Origin: Planctomycetota bacterium
GTDB taxonomy: Bacteria > Planctomycetota > UBA1135 > UBA2386
Length of the DNA: 64,000 nucleotides
NCBI GenBank assembly: GCA_029936315.1
Contig: JAPYTD010000019.1
Span: 1 to 64,000, forward strand
Direction: 5' to 3'
Below, piece after piece: positions 54,657 to 64,000 of this stretch (its first letter is position 1; every line of letters begins with the position of its first letter). Under the pieces are notes generated by a model. The model was not told the origin of the DNA, did no database searches, and saw nothing but the letters and a program-made list of their open reading frames with translations. A program made the translations under genes and the position numbers.

Positions 54657-54676
54657 TTGGTGGGCAGTACATAAAA

Positions 54677-54714
54677 GTGGGGACCGGACCCGAAATCAGA
54701 TCCGATCCCCCCAC
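54677..54714. repeat. REP-like imperfect palindrome/hairpin
   Basis: GTGGGGACCGGACCCGAAATCAGATCCGATCCCCCCAC; on the minus strand the arms differ mainly by T/C changes that would remain G:U wobbles in RNA. Confidence 0.5.
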
Positions 54715-54905
54715 CACACAACGAAGCCACACGAGGCGGAACGATGCGCGAGATGCACATCGAACCCACCTAAGTATACACCTCGAAAAGTAGTGCGGTC
54801 GGCGGCGACAACGTCGTGCGGCAGCGCATTCACCAACGCCCCGATGACATCGCAGCGTCGCGCGCTCTCCCTCTGAGACTTCTCGCAACAAGGCCTGGTG
54901 GCCGA

Positions 54906-56474
54906 CTAGTTAGGCGATGGTGTCGCGAGCTCCAAGGGCCCCGTCACCATCAGCCGCTTCACGTCGTGCGATCCGCGCTGCTTGCCATCGATGCGCAAGA
55001 CCATCTTGATATCGAACGAACCAACGTGCGGCAATGCGATCACGAACGCATCGTCGGCGGCGCAGGTCTCGTCGATGCCGTCGCCGAGGTTGATCGACAC
55101 GCGCCACACTTTGCCGGCAACCGGCGGAAGGATGCGCAAAGCGGCATCACCACCACGCCACTTGGGCAACACGATCACCGTTTCTTTGGCGAGGGCACTC
55201 GGCACGTTCCGGCCCGCGTAGCCATGCGCGCGCACCGTCAACGTTGCTTCCGCGTCATCGACCGAACCGATGAGGAATCGGCCGTTCGCGTCCGTCTGCG
55301 AGTAGCAGGCACCGAGCACATTCAGGTGTGGCGGCAACAGGCGCAACGATCGCGCCGAGTCGAGCCGTTGCCTCTCACGCAACGCCCACACCGATGCCAA
55401 CGCGATGCCATTGCCATCGTCGTCAGTAACCACGCTGTGCATGCGAGTCTCGACCATTCGCGCTGGCACGGTTGCACGCACCGGCTTCGGGCTCAGCCTG
55501 ATCTCAGCGGGCGCAACCAACGGCGCCAGCGGGTGCCGGATCACCACGCCAACAGTACCTACTTGGGGCAGATCGTCGATCCGCACCTGGCCGTCTTCGT
55601 TGATCGCGTAGCCGCCAGAGAGGCACTGCCGAAAGAACGGCCACTGCGACACACCACTCGACACCTGAGCACGGGTCACGACAAAGGCGCGCGCCTTGTC
55701 TATCTCGATCGCGCGAGTAGCAAGCTGGATCTGCACGGTCGCCCCGGGTTGCAGCATCTCGGTCAGCGCCCGCATATCCGACGTGACCTCGATCGGGCGC
55801 CACTTGCTGGCAAAGCCCTTCGCCCGCACAACCATCGGCACGCCTTGACCTGCCGGTACGTCAGCTTCGAAGGCGCCTTCCTCATCGACGCCAAACTCAC
55901 GCGCAGTGCCATCGGCCGTGAGTTCGCCAAACCAGACGAAGGCCGCCTGGACCGGTATTTTCTCGGCATCGAACACCGTGCCGCGCACGACGATGCGCGG
56001 CCCGATTCGCGCGGGGTTGGGCGCTTTGGGGTTCCAGGCGACCTGTCGCAGCAAGCGACCAGGTGGCACGTCAACCGAGATCATGGCAACGCCACGATCG
56101 TTGCTCGGAGCATCGAAACCGGCTCCGACTCCGGCAAGGATTTGCGCCGACAGTGCTTCGCCGGCGGCCGTGGTAGCCAACGGAGGCGGATTCGGCGGTG
56201 GTATGAAGCGTTCCATAGACGTCACGGTGATGGTGACGTGCGGAGCATCCGGCGGTACCGATCCCTCATGAGGTGCCTGCAACCCGGTCTCGGATGGCGC
56301 CGAGCCGGCCGAACCGTTCTGATTGGAGTTCGCGTCCGACGCCTTGGCACCGGGGCCACCCCCCGTTCCTGGCGGCAAGACCACTTCACCGGGGCCAGAA
56401 AACGCAATAGCCGCCACCACCGCGACTACGGCGCCAGCGAGCAACAGAAATAGAACCGTGCTTCGTTGCATCAA
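54906..56474 (-). CDS. Membrane-anchored carboxypeptidase-regulatory-like (CarboxypepD_reg) domain protein
   Basis: MMQRSTVLFLLLAGAVVAVVAAIAF anchor; RIVVRGTVFDAEKIPVQAAFVWFGELTADG...GAFEADVPAGQGVPMVVRAKGF. Confidence 0.8.
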   Translation of the reverse strand: MMQRSTVLFLLLAGAVVAVVAAIAFSGPGEVVLPPGTGGGPGAKASDANSNQNGSAGSAPSETGLQAPHEGSVPPDAPHVTITVTSMERFIPPPNPPPLATTAAGEALSAQILAGVGAGFDAPSNDRGVAMISVDVPPGRLLRQVAWNPKAPNPARIGPRIVVRGTVFDAEKIPVQAAFVWFGELTADGTAREFGVDEEGAFEADVPAGQGVPMVVRAKGFASKWRPIEVTSDMRALTEMLQPGATVQIQLATRAIEIDKARAFVVTRAQVSSGVSQWPFFRQCLSGGYAINEDGQVRIDDLPQVGTVGVVIRHPLAPLVAPAEIRLSPKPVRATVPARMVETRMHSVVTDDDGNGIALASVWALRERQRLDSARSLRLLPPHLNVLGACYSQTDANGRFLIGSVDDAEATLTVRAHGYAGRNVPSALAKETVIVLPKWRGGDAALRILPPVAGKVWRVSINLGDGIDETCAADDAFVIALPHVGSFDIKMVLRIDGKQRGSHDVKRLMVTGPLELATPSPN

Positions 56475-56520
56475 GAATCCGATCGCTCGAAGGATACCGC
56501 GCTAACGTGCAACTGACTGC

Positions 56521-57603
56521 ATGCCTCTACCGATCGCACTCGACTATCGACCAGCCTTGCTCTCACGAGCTGGTATCGGTCGCGCAACCCGCGAACTCGC
56601 GCGCGCCCTGGCGAACTGCGACGACATTGCCCTGCATCTGTTCGGGCACAGCCTGGCACGCGCCCAAATACCGGTCGATGTGCCCGAGGGCGCCCAACTC
56701 CATCGTCTGCCGATTCCTGGCCGCAGCCTGCCACTGCTGCGACGATTCGGTCTCGGTGCGGACCGGCTGGCGGGCAATGTCCGAGTCTTCCATTGCACCG
56801 ACTACGTGCATCCGCCTGTAAGCAAGGCGCGCACCGTGCTGACCGTGCACGACTTGGCGTTTGTGCGCAACCCGAGTTGGCACGGCGACCAGGCGCAGGA
56901 GCTAAGCCAACGCACCAAGGCAGCCATCGCGGCCGCCGACGCGTTGATCGTGCCGTCGACGACGACTGCCAACGACGTGCGCCGATTCGCGCCTGATGCG
57001 CCGCCGACGCGCGTGATCCCATTCGGGGCCGACCACGTGCCCACCACCACGGTGCCAAAGCCACTGTCCGGCCGACCCTACGGGCTCACAGTCGGCACCA
57101 TCGAACCACGCAAGAACCACCAACGGCTGTTGGCCGCCTGGCGACGCTTGCCCGAACCGCGGCCACTGCTCGTGGTCGTAGGAGCGATTGGCTGGGCATG
57201 CGACGAGATCGTCGCCGACTTGGAAGCGGCCGAACGAGAGGGTCTGGTGCAATGGCGTCGGCACTGCCACGACCAAGAACTGTGGGCGCTGCTGCAACAC
57301 GCGCAGGTGCTCGCGTACCCGTCACTATGGGAAGGCTTCGGGTTTCCGCCGCTGGAAGCAATGGCCCTTGGGGTGCCCGTGGTCGCGCACCATTCTGACC
57401 CGTTGCGTGAATTGGGTGACAAGGCATTGATGCTGGCCGATGCCACCGACGTCGATGCGCTGGTAGCCGAACTGGATCGCGCGCTGCATGACGACAGCCA
57501 TCGCCGGCGCCACATCGCCGCCGGCAGGTCTCGAGCAAGCTCGTTCGTTTGGAAGGAATGCGCCGAAGCCCACGCGGAACTGTACCGCGAGGTTGTTTCG
57601 TGA
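56521..57603 (+). CDS. Glycosyltransferase family 4
   Basis: GIGRATRELARAL; YGLTVGTIEPRKNHQRLLAAWRRL; YPSLWEGFGFPPLEAMALGVPVVA. Confidence 0.92.
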   Translation: MPLPIALDYRPALLSRAGIGRATRELARALANCDDIALHLFGHSLARAQIPVDVPEGAQLHRLPIPGRSLPLLRRFGLGADRLAGNVRVFHCTDYVHPPVSKARTVLTVHDLAFVRNPSWHGDQAQELSQRTKAAIAAADALIVPSTTTANDVRRFAPDAPPTRVIPFGADHVPTTTVPKPLSGRPYGLTVGTIEPRKNHQRLLAAWRRLPEPRPLLVVVGAIGWACDEIVADLEAAEREGLVQWRRHCHDQELWALLQHAQVLAYPSLWEGFGFPPLEAMALGVPVVAHHSDPLRELGDKALMLADATDVDALVAELDRALHDDSHRRRHIAAGRSRASSFVWKECAEAHAELYREVVS

Positions 57604-58616
57604 CGACGATTGCCTTCGACGGCGCATGCTTCGGCGATGGGCCAATCACCGGAGTCGGCCGTTCGTTCGTCAACGCCTTGGAGAGCTATGCCGAGGTCAG
57701 CGGCGACGACTGCGTGCTACTGCTGCCAAAAGGTGCAACCATCGACCCAATCGCCAACGTGCGCTGTGTCGATGCGCCGCGTGGCAGCGTTCGTCGACAA
57801 CGACAACTACCGGGGCTGCTGCGTTCGCTGCAGGCAGACATACTGCACAGCGCCGTCGCGTCGGTGCCCATGCGCGCACAATGCCCGACCATCGCAACGG
57901 CACACGACCTGCCGTGGATGCACCCAGACCTCAACGAACCGGGCAACGCGTGGCGGCAGTTTGCGACCCGATACGCCCTGCGCACCGCAGCACGGATCCT
58001 TGCTCCGTCGACGATGACGAAACTCGACGTCAAAAGGTTGCTTGGCAAACGCTGCCCGACGATCGAACTGGTCCCGCACGGAACCGCACTCGGCATTGCG
58101 ACGAGCGAATCGGGCACGATCAACCGGTCTGGCCCGTTCCTCGTTCTCGGCGATGATCGCCCGCGCAAGAACCTGACCCGTCTGCGGGCGGCCCACCAAC
58201 TCGCCAAACAACACTGCCCAGGCTTGCCTGACATCGAGTTCGTGGGGCCACCCGAACGCTACATCGGCGAAACCGAGAAGAACATGCTGCTGCAGTCGTG
58301 CCGCGCGGTGGTGCACGTCTCCTTGTTCGAAGGGTTCGGTATGCCGGTGCTCGAGGCACTCGCCTTCGGCGCGCCAGTAGTGTGCTCAGACCTTGCCCCT
58401 CACCGCGAGATCGCCGATGACAGCGCGCTGTTCGTCGACCCGCGGTCGATCAAGTCGATTGCAGCAGGTCTCGAACGCATTCATCAAGATGCGGAACTTC
58501 GATGGCAGATTGCGCGCCTCGGCCACGAACGCGCAGCCACGATGCAACCGTCGAACACCGCAGCCCATTGGCAGCGCATCCATCTTGACGTGATCACGTC
58601 TGGAGACACTGCGTGA
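57600..58616 (+). CDS. Glycosyltransferase family 4
   Basis: ITGVGRSFVNALESY; LVLGDDRPRKNLTRL; HVSLFEGFGMPVLEALAFGAPVVCS; GTGA overlap. Confidence 0.9.
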   Translation: MTTIAFDGACFGDGPITGVGRSFVNALESYAEVSGDDCVLLLPKGATIDPIANVRCVDAPRGSVRRQRQLPGLLRSLQADILHSAVASVPMRAQCPTIATAHDLPWMHPDLNEPGNAWRQFATRYALRTAARILAPSTMTKLDVKRLLGKRCPTIELVPHGTALGIATSESGTINRSGPFLVLGDDRPRKNLTRLRAAHQLAKQHCPGLPDIEFVGPPERYIGETEKNMLLQSCRAVVHVSLFEGFGMPVLEALAFGAPVVCSDLAPHREIADDSALFVDPRSIKSIAAGLERIHQDAELRWQIARLGHERAATMQPSNTAAHWQRIHLDVITSGDTA

Positions 58617-59731
58617 GCATGCACGCCGTAGTCTCGGGATGGCTGCTCGGCCCACACTCCGGCGCCAACAAGCGGCTGCTCGAAGTGCTATCGGAACTGG
58701 GCAAGTTCCTCAGGGACGACGAACGCGTCACGGTGCTACACCGTGCCGAGTTCTCACCACCAAAGCTGGCACGCATTGACTGGCTGCCAATTGATATCCC
58801 GGCCAGGCCGACGTGGAAGCGCGCCATCCGCGAACAGTTTCGCGTCGGCACCATGCTGAAGGAACTCGGCGCAACGGTCTACGACCACGGCTTCCTGCCG
58901 CCGCCACGAGTGCCGGTGCCGACGTGCCTGACGATTCACGACCTGCGCGCGGCCGACGGACACACGCGTTGGCCACGCTGGTTCTCGCAGAAAGTGCTGC
59001 GCAAGGCATGTCGTCGCGCCGACGTAGTCATCACGCCAAGCGAGTACACGGCGCGACGCCTACAAGAACTCGTTCCCGAGACGACGGCCAAAACTCACGT
59101 CCTGCCCAACGGCTTCACGCTACTACCCGACGATCAACTACAGTTGCCGCACAGCAAACCGCCAAGCGGATTCGTGCTGCATGTTGGGCATCTCGAAGCG
59201 CGCAAGAACCTGACCGTTGTGCTGCGTGCGCTGGCAACCCTTGCCGATGACGAAGCTCCCGAGCTGTGGCTGGCGGGACAAGACGCTGGCGTCGGCGCTG
59301 AGCTGACCCAACTCGCCAAGCAACTCGGCATCACAGCCCGCGTAAAACACCTCGGCGCCGTGGATGACGCGACCCTCAACACGCTCTACAGCCACGCGCG
59401 CGCCGTCGTGATGCCTTCGATCTACGAGGGCTTCGGCATGCCCGCGCTGGAGGGGCTCGCCTACGGACTTCCCGTCTTGGCCGCCAACGCCACAGCACTG
59501 CCTGAAGTCTTGATGGGGCATGGAACGCTATTGCCACCCGACCAGCCAGAAGCTTGGGCTACGGCAATGCGCGCGGCCTTGGCCGAATCCACCGACCCCG
59601 AGCAAAACCCAGCGATTGCCGAACGCACGGCTCACGGCCGGTGCACGTATCGCTGGGACAAGGTGGCCGAGCAGTATGCAACCCTATGGCGCAAGCTCAG
59701 CAGCGACGGCCTTACTGCATCGCGGTCATGA
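58613..59731 (+). CDS. Glycosyltransferase family 4
   Basis: LHVGHLEARKNLTVVLRALATL; MPSIYEGFGMPALEGLAYGLPVLA; GTGA overlap. Confidence 0.92.
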   Translation: MSMHAVVSGWLLGPHSGANKRLLEVLSELGKFLRDDERVTVLHRAEFSPPKLARIDWLPIDIPARPTWKRAIREQFRVGTMLKELGATVYDHGFLPPPRVPVPTCLTIHDLRAADGHTRWPRWFSQKVLRKACRRADVVITPSEYTARRLQELVPETTAKTHVLPNGFTLLPDDQLQLPHSKPPSGFVLHVGHLEARKNLTVVLRALATLADDEAPELWLAGQDAGVGAELTQLAKQLGITARVKHLGAVDDATLNTLYSHARAVVMPSIYEGFGMPALEGLAYGLPVLAANATALPEVLMGHGTLLPPDQPEAWATAMRAALAESTDPEQNPAIAERTAHGRCTYRWDKVAEQYATLWRKLSSDGLTASRS

Positions 59732-60665
59732 TGCCGTAGACGACGCCGCCGCCAACAGCTACCACGGCGAGCACGACAAACAGCCGCATACCACCAGACA
59801 TCTGGCCAAGGTCATCGCCGAGTGCACTCTTGCCGCCGGCCTTCTTCGAGTATTGCAGGATGCGGCCGGACGTTCCGGACACTTCGCCCGCACCACCCGA
59901 CGCGGGCTTTGCCTTGGCCGCAGGTGGGTCCTGTCGCGGCTTGCGAACTTCCACGACCGCTTCCGATGCGCGACGAGCAGGCGGCGGTGCCGCGGGCGCT
60001 TTCTCGACATCGACCACTTCGTCTTCAAACTCGACGACGTTGCCCGACGTTGGCGCGGGATTCGGTGGTGGCGGCTGCACAGGCGTGGGCTGAACTGGCT
60101 CCGGGGCCTTGGCAGGCGCGGGTTCGCTGCCTAACAAGTCATCGCCGTCATCTAGCAGGTCATCACTCGGTCGAGCAGCCGGTGGTTCAGCAGGTGGCGG
60201 TGTCACAGGACGCGCGGGCGGCGGAGGAGGCGCGGGAGACGGCGTGACTGCTGCCGGTGACGCTGCTGCCGGCGGGGCCGAGTTCTGCGAACTCGAGTCG
60301 CCGAACAGATCATCATCGTCTTCGAAGATCGAAGCACTGGCACCTGACGAACGACTCTTGGATTGCGATCCGGGCAGCACACCTTCGCGGTACTTGATCA
60401 CCGCCTTGCCGATGCGTACTTCATCGCCATCGCGCAGCATGCGGCGATCGATCGACTTGCCGTTAAGCAGCGTGCCGTTGCTGCTGTCCATATCCTCGAT
60501 CTCGACTACGCCGGACTCGACGATCAGCCGCGCGTGGCGCCGCGACGCCTTGGTGTCGTTGACGACCACATCGCAGCTCGCCACGCGACCAAACACGAGG
60601 CCGTGCTTCACGCCAAGGAACCCGCCATCAGGTAATTCTAGGTATCCACTCATCGGCTCACCCAT
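59712..60665 (-). CDS. FHA-domain protein with Pro/Ala-rich linker and C-terminal TM
   Basis: GLVFGRVASCDVVVNDTKASRRHARLIVESGVVEIEDMDSSNGTLLNGKSI; C-terminal RLFVVLAVVAVGGGVVYGIMTAM. Confidence 0.92.
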   Translation of the reverse strand: MGEPMSGYLELPDGGFLGVKHGLVFGRVASCDVVVNDTKASRRHARLIVESGVVEIEDMDSSNGTLLNGKSIDRRMLRDGDEVRIGKAVIKYREGVLPGSQSKSRSSGASASIFEDDDDLFGDSSSQNSAPPAAASPAAVTPSPAPPPPPARPVTPPPAEPPAARPSDDLLDDGDDLLGSEPAPAKAPEPVQPTPVQPPPPNPAPTSGNVVEFEDEVVDVEKAPAAPPPARRASEAVVEVRKPRQDPPAAKAKPASGGAGEVSGTSGRILQYSKKAGGKSALGDDLGQMSGGMRLFVVLAVVAVGGGVVYGIMTAMQ

Positions 60666-61016
60666 CGCTCACGGGCACGCAAGAGAAACTGCATGCCGAC
60701 ACGTATACCACCGCACGAGCCAATAGTTGGCGAGGAAGGCTATTCAGGCTGCGACGGCGGCCGTTGGGCTTAGTCCCACAACTCGAAGTACATGCGCACG
60801 TAGCTGTACATGTTGTCGCCGAAGCCTTCCGTTAGGTCATTAGCCCTGATCAACGTTAATCGCGTCGGCGTGATCCAGGCGATCCGGCGCCGACAAGCCG
60901 CCGGTGAGTTTGCGTTCGATCAACTCATTGCCTGTGGCACCATGTCGGTGAAGGGGGATCGCGCTCTTCCGTGTTCGCCAGGACACAAGAAGCCGCGCCG
61001 TATACCATCGCGCCAC

Positions 61017-61901
61017 ATGGCAACCGCCATTTCGGCTCAGCAACTCGCAGTGACATTCCCCGGCCGGGGCAAAAAGGCCGCGGTCCGAGCGCTGCTGCCA
61101 CTCGACTTAGAAGTCGGCAAGGGTCGCATTGTTGGCGTCCTGGGGCCGAACGGCTCGGGCAAGACGACGTTGTTGCGGGTGTTGGCGGGTCTGCAGCAAC
61201 CGACTAGCGGTACGGTCACGCTGCTCGGAGAATCGCCGAAGCACCGCTCTTTGCTCCGGCGAGTCGCCTTCCAGAGTGAAGGCGCGCTGCCGCTCGCCGT
61301 TTTGTCCGCACCCGAATACCTGGCGTTCCTCGGTGCCGAACTCGGCCTGAGCAACGCAGAATCGGACCAGCGGGCTGGCCAGCTACTCGAACGGCTCGAG
61401 CTGACGCACGCCAAGAATCGTCGCATCCGTACATTCAGCAGTGGCATGTGCAAACGCCTGGCATTGGCCGGCGCGTTGATCGCCGAGCCCGAGGTTCTGC
61501 TGCTGGACGAGCCAACCGCCGGCCTCGATCCGTTCGGCACGGCGACGGTCATGGAGATCCTGCGCGAACTCACCGACAAGGGCACGGCGATCCTGATGGC
61601 GTCGCATCATCTGCTCGAAGTCGAAGAGATCTGCGACGAAGTTCTGCTGCTCTACCAAGGCGTGGTGCACGCGCGCGGCACGCTGCAAGACCTGTTGGCA
61701 ACCGACGAGCAATCCCTGATCGTGCGTGGGCTCGACCCCGAAGCGATGCAGCAGCTTGCCGGAGATGCCAGGCGACGCGGCGGCGACGTCGTTCGCATCG
61801 ACCGACCACGTGACCACCTGTTCGCTCTGTTTCGGCGGCTCGGTCGCAGCGGCGATGTGGACCGAACCCAAACTGACGATTCGACGGGAACGCAATCGTG
61901 A
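61017..61901 (+). CDS. ABC transporter ATP-binding protein
   Basis: GVLGPNGSGKTTLLRVLAGL, FSSGMCKRLALAGALIAEPEVLLLDEPTAGLD; internal ATG (MATAIS) preferred. Confidence 0.93.
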   Translation: MATAISAQQLAVTFPGRGKKAAVRALLPLDLEVGKGRIVGVLGPNGSGKTTLLRVLAGLQQPTSGTVTLLGESPKHRSLLRRVAFQSEGALPLAVLSAPEYLAFLGAELGLSNAESDQRAGQLLERLELTHAKNRRIRTFSSGMCKRLALAGALIAEPEVLLLDEPTAGLDPFGTATVMEILRELTDKGTAILMASHHLLEVEEICDEVLLLYQGVVHARGTLQDLLATDEQSLIVRGLDPEAMQQLAGDARRRGGDVVRIDRPRDHLFALFRRLGRSGDVDRTQTDDSTGTQS

Positions 61902-62839
61902 CGTGGGCAGTGATTTGGCGCGGCCCAACGGGCCTCAGTTTCCGACAGTGTTTGCGCGTCAGTGCGGCACCAACCGGCATCGCGTTGCTCGTTGCGGTCA
62001 TCGCACACGCAACCAGCACTCCAAAACTTGTGCACGGCAATGCCGCCGCCGCGGCGACGCCGTGGCTGACTCTGCCGCTCATGGTTGTCGCAGTTGCCTG
62101 CTGCCTCGCCGCCGCGCACACCTGGCCGCTGTTTGCGCAACAACAACCCGGCGCGGACTCGATTCGCAGGATAGAACGCGGCCTGTTCGGAGGTCGTCTC
62201 GCAATCATCGCCGGCGCGTTGTTCGCACAGTGCCTGCTGTCGATACCACTTGCTGTGGCGCTGAGTGCCTGGTTTGACGCACCGAGCGCAGCCCGCCGCC
62301 ACCACGTCGCCACGAGCTCCAACGACGCCTACCTAAGCCGGGTCGGTGACAAGCTGACGTTTGTGCTAACGGACGCGCCGCAGGTAGAAGCCCTGTGGTT
62401 GCGCCCGCGCGCCAACATGCCAACAGGTATTGGCGCAACCGAAGTCTCGATCACGAACAATGGCAAGTTGCTGGCCACGACGCCCGTCGCGTTTTCCGAA
62501 TCGGGCGCACTGTTGCGCATTGCGATCCAACCGCAGCAATTGCATCAGATCGAACTGACCAAGACGGCCGGGAACGTGCCGCTGTGGTTCAACAAAGCCA
62601 GCGTGATCGCGGTCGGCCCTGCCAACTTGCCGACGTGGTGCAACAGCATACTCGCAGCTCTGATCGCGACGTGGACGAGTGCCTTGACGTTACTCATCGC
62701 CGCGATCGTTGGCACCGGTACAGGCTGGGCGACGCTGGCGACGACGATTTGCTGTGCACAGTTCGTGCAGTGGATCGGCGGCACCGGGCCAATCGACGAT
62801 GCATTGCTGCAGTTGATGCGTGGGCAAGGGTTGTGGTGA
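61898..62839 (+). CDS. Multi-TM protein, probable ABC permease partner
   Basis: GTGA overlap with the ATPase; N- and C-terminal TM clusters around an extracytoplasmic domain. Confidence 0.65.
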   Translation: MTWAVIWRGPTGLSFRQCLRVSAAPTGIALLVAVIAHATSTPKLVHGNAAAAATPWLTLPLMVVAVACCLAAAHTWPLFAQQQPGADSIRRIERGLFGGRLAIIAGALFAQCLLSIPLAVALSAWFDAPSAARRHHVATSSNDAYLSRVGDKLTFVLTDAPQVEALWLRPRANMPTGIGATEVSITNNGKLLATTPVAFSESGALLRIAIQPQQLHQIELTKTAGNVPLWFNKASVIAVGPANLPTWCNSILAALIATWTSALTLLIAAIVGTGTGWATLATTICCAQFVQWIGGTGPIDDALLQLMRGQGLW

Positions 62840-62903
62840 GCAGGCACGGTGCCTTAGAGGCACGTGCCCGGCACAAGAACAACTCATCGGGATGGTGCGC
62901 GCG

Positions 62904-64000
62904 CTACCGATCACCCTCACCAGCACCGGGCGCCTTGGGCAGCGCCAACTGCCGCCCCTGTTCCTTGACCACGCGCCGCAGCCACTCTTCGGAGTAGCCG
63001 ACGCCGCGCGAACGCTGCCCGTCGCGCATGTAACCGTCGACGTGCTTGGCGATGATGCCGCCCGCCAACGTGCGCCAATCAGCGAATAGGCGATCAGCAG
63101 CAGCGACCGAGCAATCCGTCAGAAAACGGCGCGCGTGTTCTTCGTTGGTCTCTAACAACGCCGCGGCAGCCTGGTCGATCGCCGGCATCATCGCGACGAA
63201 GCGTTGTTCGTTCTCGGCCTGCGCGGCAAGGACGTCCGGCAGCACGCGCGACCAACGATCGTAGGTCAGGTTGGAGACGAGGTTGCTCACCCACCACGCC
63301 GAATCGAACGAGAACTGTTTGTAGTCGCCAGTGATGTAAGCCTCCGGCAGCCGCGTCATGCCGCAATAGAGCGGCACAAAGCACGACGTGTAGGGATCGT
63401 CCGGCGTGAACCAGTAGACGCCACCGACGGGATCCGGCAACCACGCGCGGCACTGCGCCAACATGACGAAGCCGGCCTGCTGGGTCGCGATCGGTCGCTC
63501 CCATGCATACTGCTCACCATCGACCGAGAACCGTAAGCCACGGCAACGCAACGGACTGTTGAACGGTCCCGCAGACAGTCCCTTGGTCATGTCGTAGGCA
63601 GTGCCTTCATAGTGATCGCGCATCAGGCCCATCACGTCGCGCACCGACAGCTTGTCATCGACCGTGACAAATAGCGGGTACGGCTTGGCTCCAGCCACGC
63701 CGCGATGAAAGTCCGGCGACAACTCCGTGCTCGGCGATGCACGCCGCAACACACTCCAAACGCGCGTCGCGCACGCACGCTTGCTGCTCGCGGACGGGTT
63801 GGGGTGGTAGGCGTCGCGCCACGAGAACGGCTTGCCGGCGGCGGGATCGTAAAATCCCTTCGCCGTCGCGAAGTCGACGACGTCCTTTGCGTAGAGCCAG
63901 TTGTCGGGGTCATCCATCGGAAACTCGCCGATGCGACTCATGTTCGCCGACACCGAGATGCACCCTTCGGGCACGCGCGCGGCAACCCACAGCGCACCCT
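62904..64000 (-). CDS. C69-family dipeptidase-like protein (5' end outside window)
   Basis: ARVPEGCISVSANMSRIGEFPMDDPDNWLYAKDVVDFA; GPFNSPLRCRGLRFSVDGEQYAWERPIATQQAGFVMLAQCRAWLPDPVGGVYWFTPDDPYTS. Frame open to window end. Confidence 0.85.
   Translation of the reverse strand, partial: GALWVAARVPEGCISVSANMSRIGEFPMDDPDNWLYAKDVVDFATAKGFYDPAAGKPFSWRDAYHPNPSASSKRACATRVWSVLRRASPSTELSPDFHRGVAGAKPYPLFVTVDDKLSVRDVMGLMRDHYEGTAYDMTKGLSAGPFNSPLRCRGLRFSVDGEQYAWERPIATQQAGFVMLAQCRAWLPDPVGGVYWFTPDDPYTSCFVPLYCGMTRLPEAYITGDYKQFSFDSAWWVSNLVSNLTYDRWSRVLPDVLAAQAENEQRFVAMMPAIDQAAAALLETNEEHARRFLTDCSVAAADRLFADWRTLAGGIIAKHVDGYMRDGQRSRGVGYSEEWLRRVVKEQGRQLALPKAPGAGEGDR

Noticed and set aside
54816-56453. 545-aa plus-strand ORF
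   Set aside because: Arg/His-rich shadow of the minus-strand 54906-56474 gene, which has a TM anchor and regulatory-like domain; typical of high-GC antisense frames.
1-64000. CRISPR array, prophage or integrated element
   Set aside because: No regularly spaced repeats, integrase, phage structural genes or intact transposase seen; the tRNA genes have no adjacent integrase or duplicated 3' end that I could find.

Overview
A 64 kb, GC-rich, densely coding bacterial chromosome segment. The many PQQ-like/BamB-like beta-propeller proteins, EF-hand insertion and orphan HAMP proteins suggest a planctomycete-like genome; this assignment is inferred from gene style only. I support about 50 coding genes and two tRNAs (Ala-CGC, Leu-GAG). 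I see no CRISPR array, rRNA, prophage or intact transposase. Most of the content is housekeeping or secretory: XseA/XseB, LipB, thioredoxin, Mrp, HU, a sigma-70 factor, ABC exporters, glycosyltransferases and six PQQ-like propellers. The best leads are: (i) a fused sugar kinase (GHMP)/UDPGP-type nucleotidyltransferase in reversed order relative to FKP; (ii) a SurA-like PPIase fused to a BamB-like beta-propeller; (iii) a translationally coupled three-enzyme acid-to-aldehyde-to-alcohol reduction cassette (EhpF/EhpG-like plus Fe-ADH); (iv) XseA with an N-terminal HARP-like domain; (v) a YhaM-type OB fold joined to a DEDDy exonuclease; (vi) a divergent sigma factor with a perfect inverted repeat upstream; (vii) a REP-like hairpin beside an orphan C-terminal gene fragment; (viii) a local compensated frameshift in a two-domain cyanophycinase-like gene. 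All family calls come from reading motifs in the translations; no database search was run.
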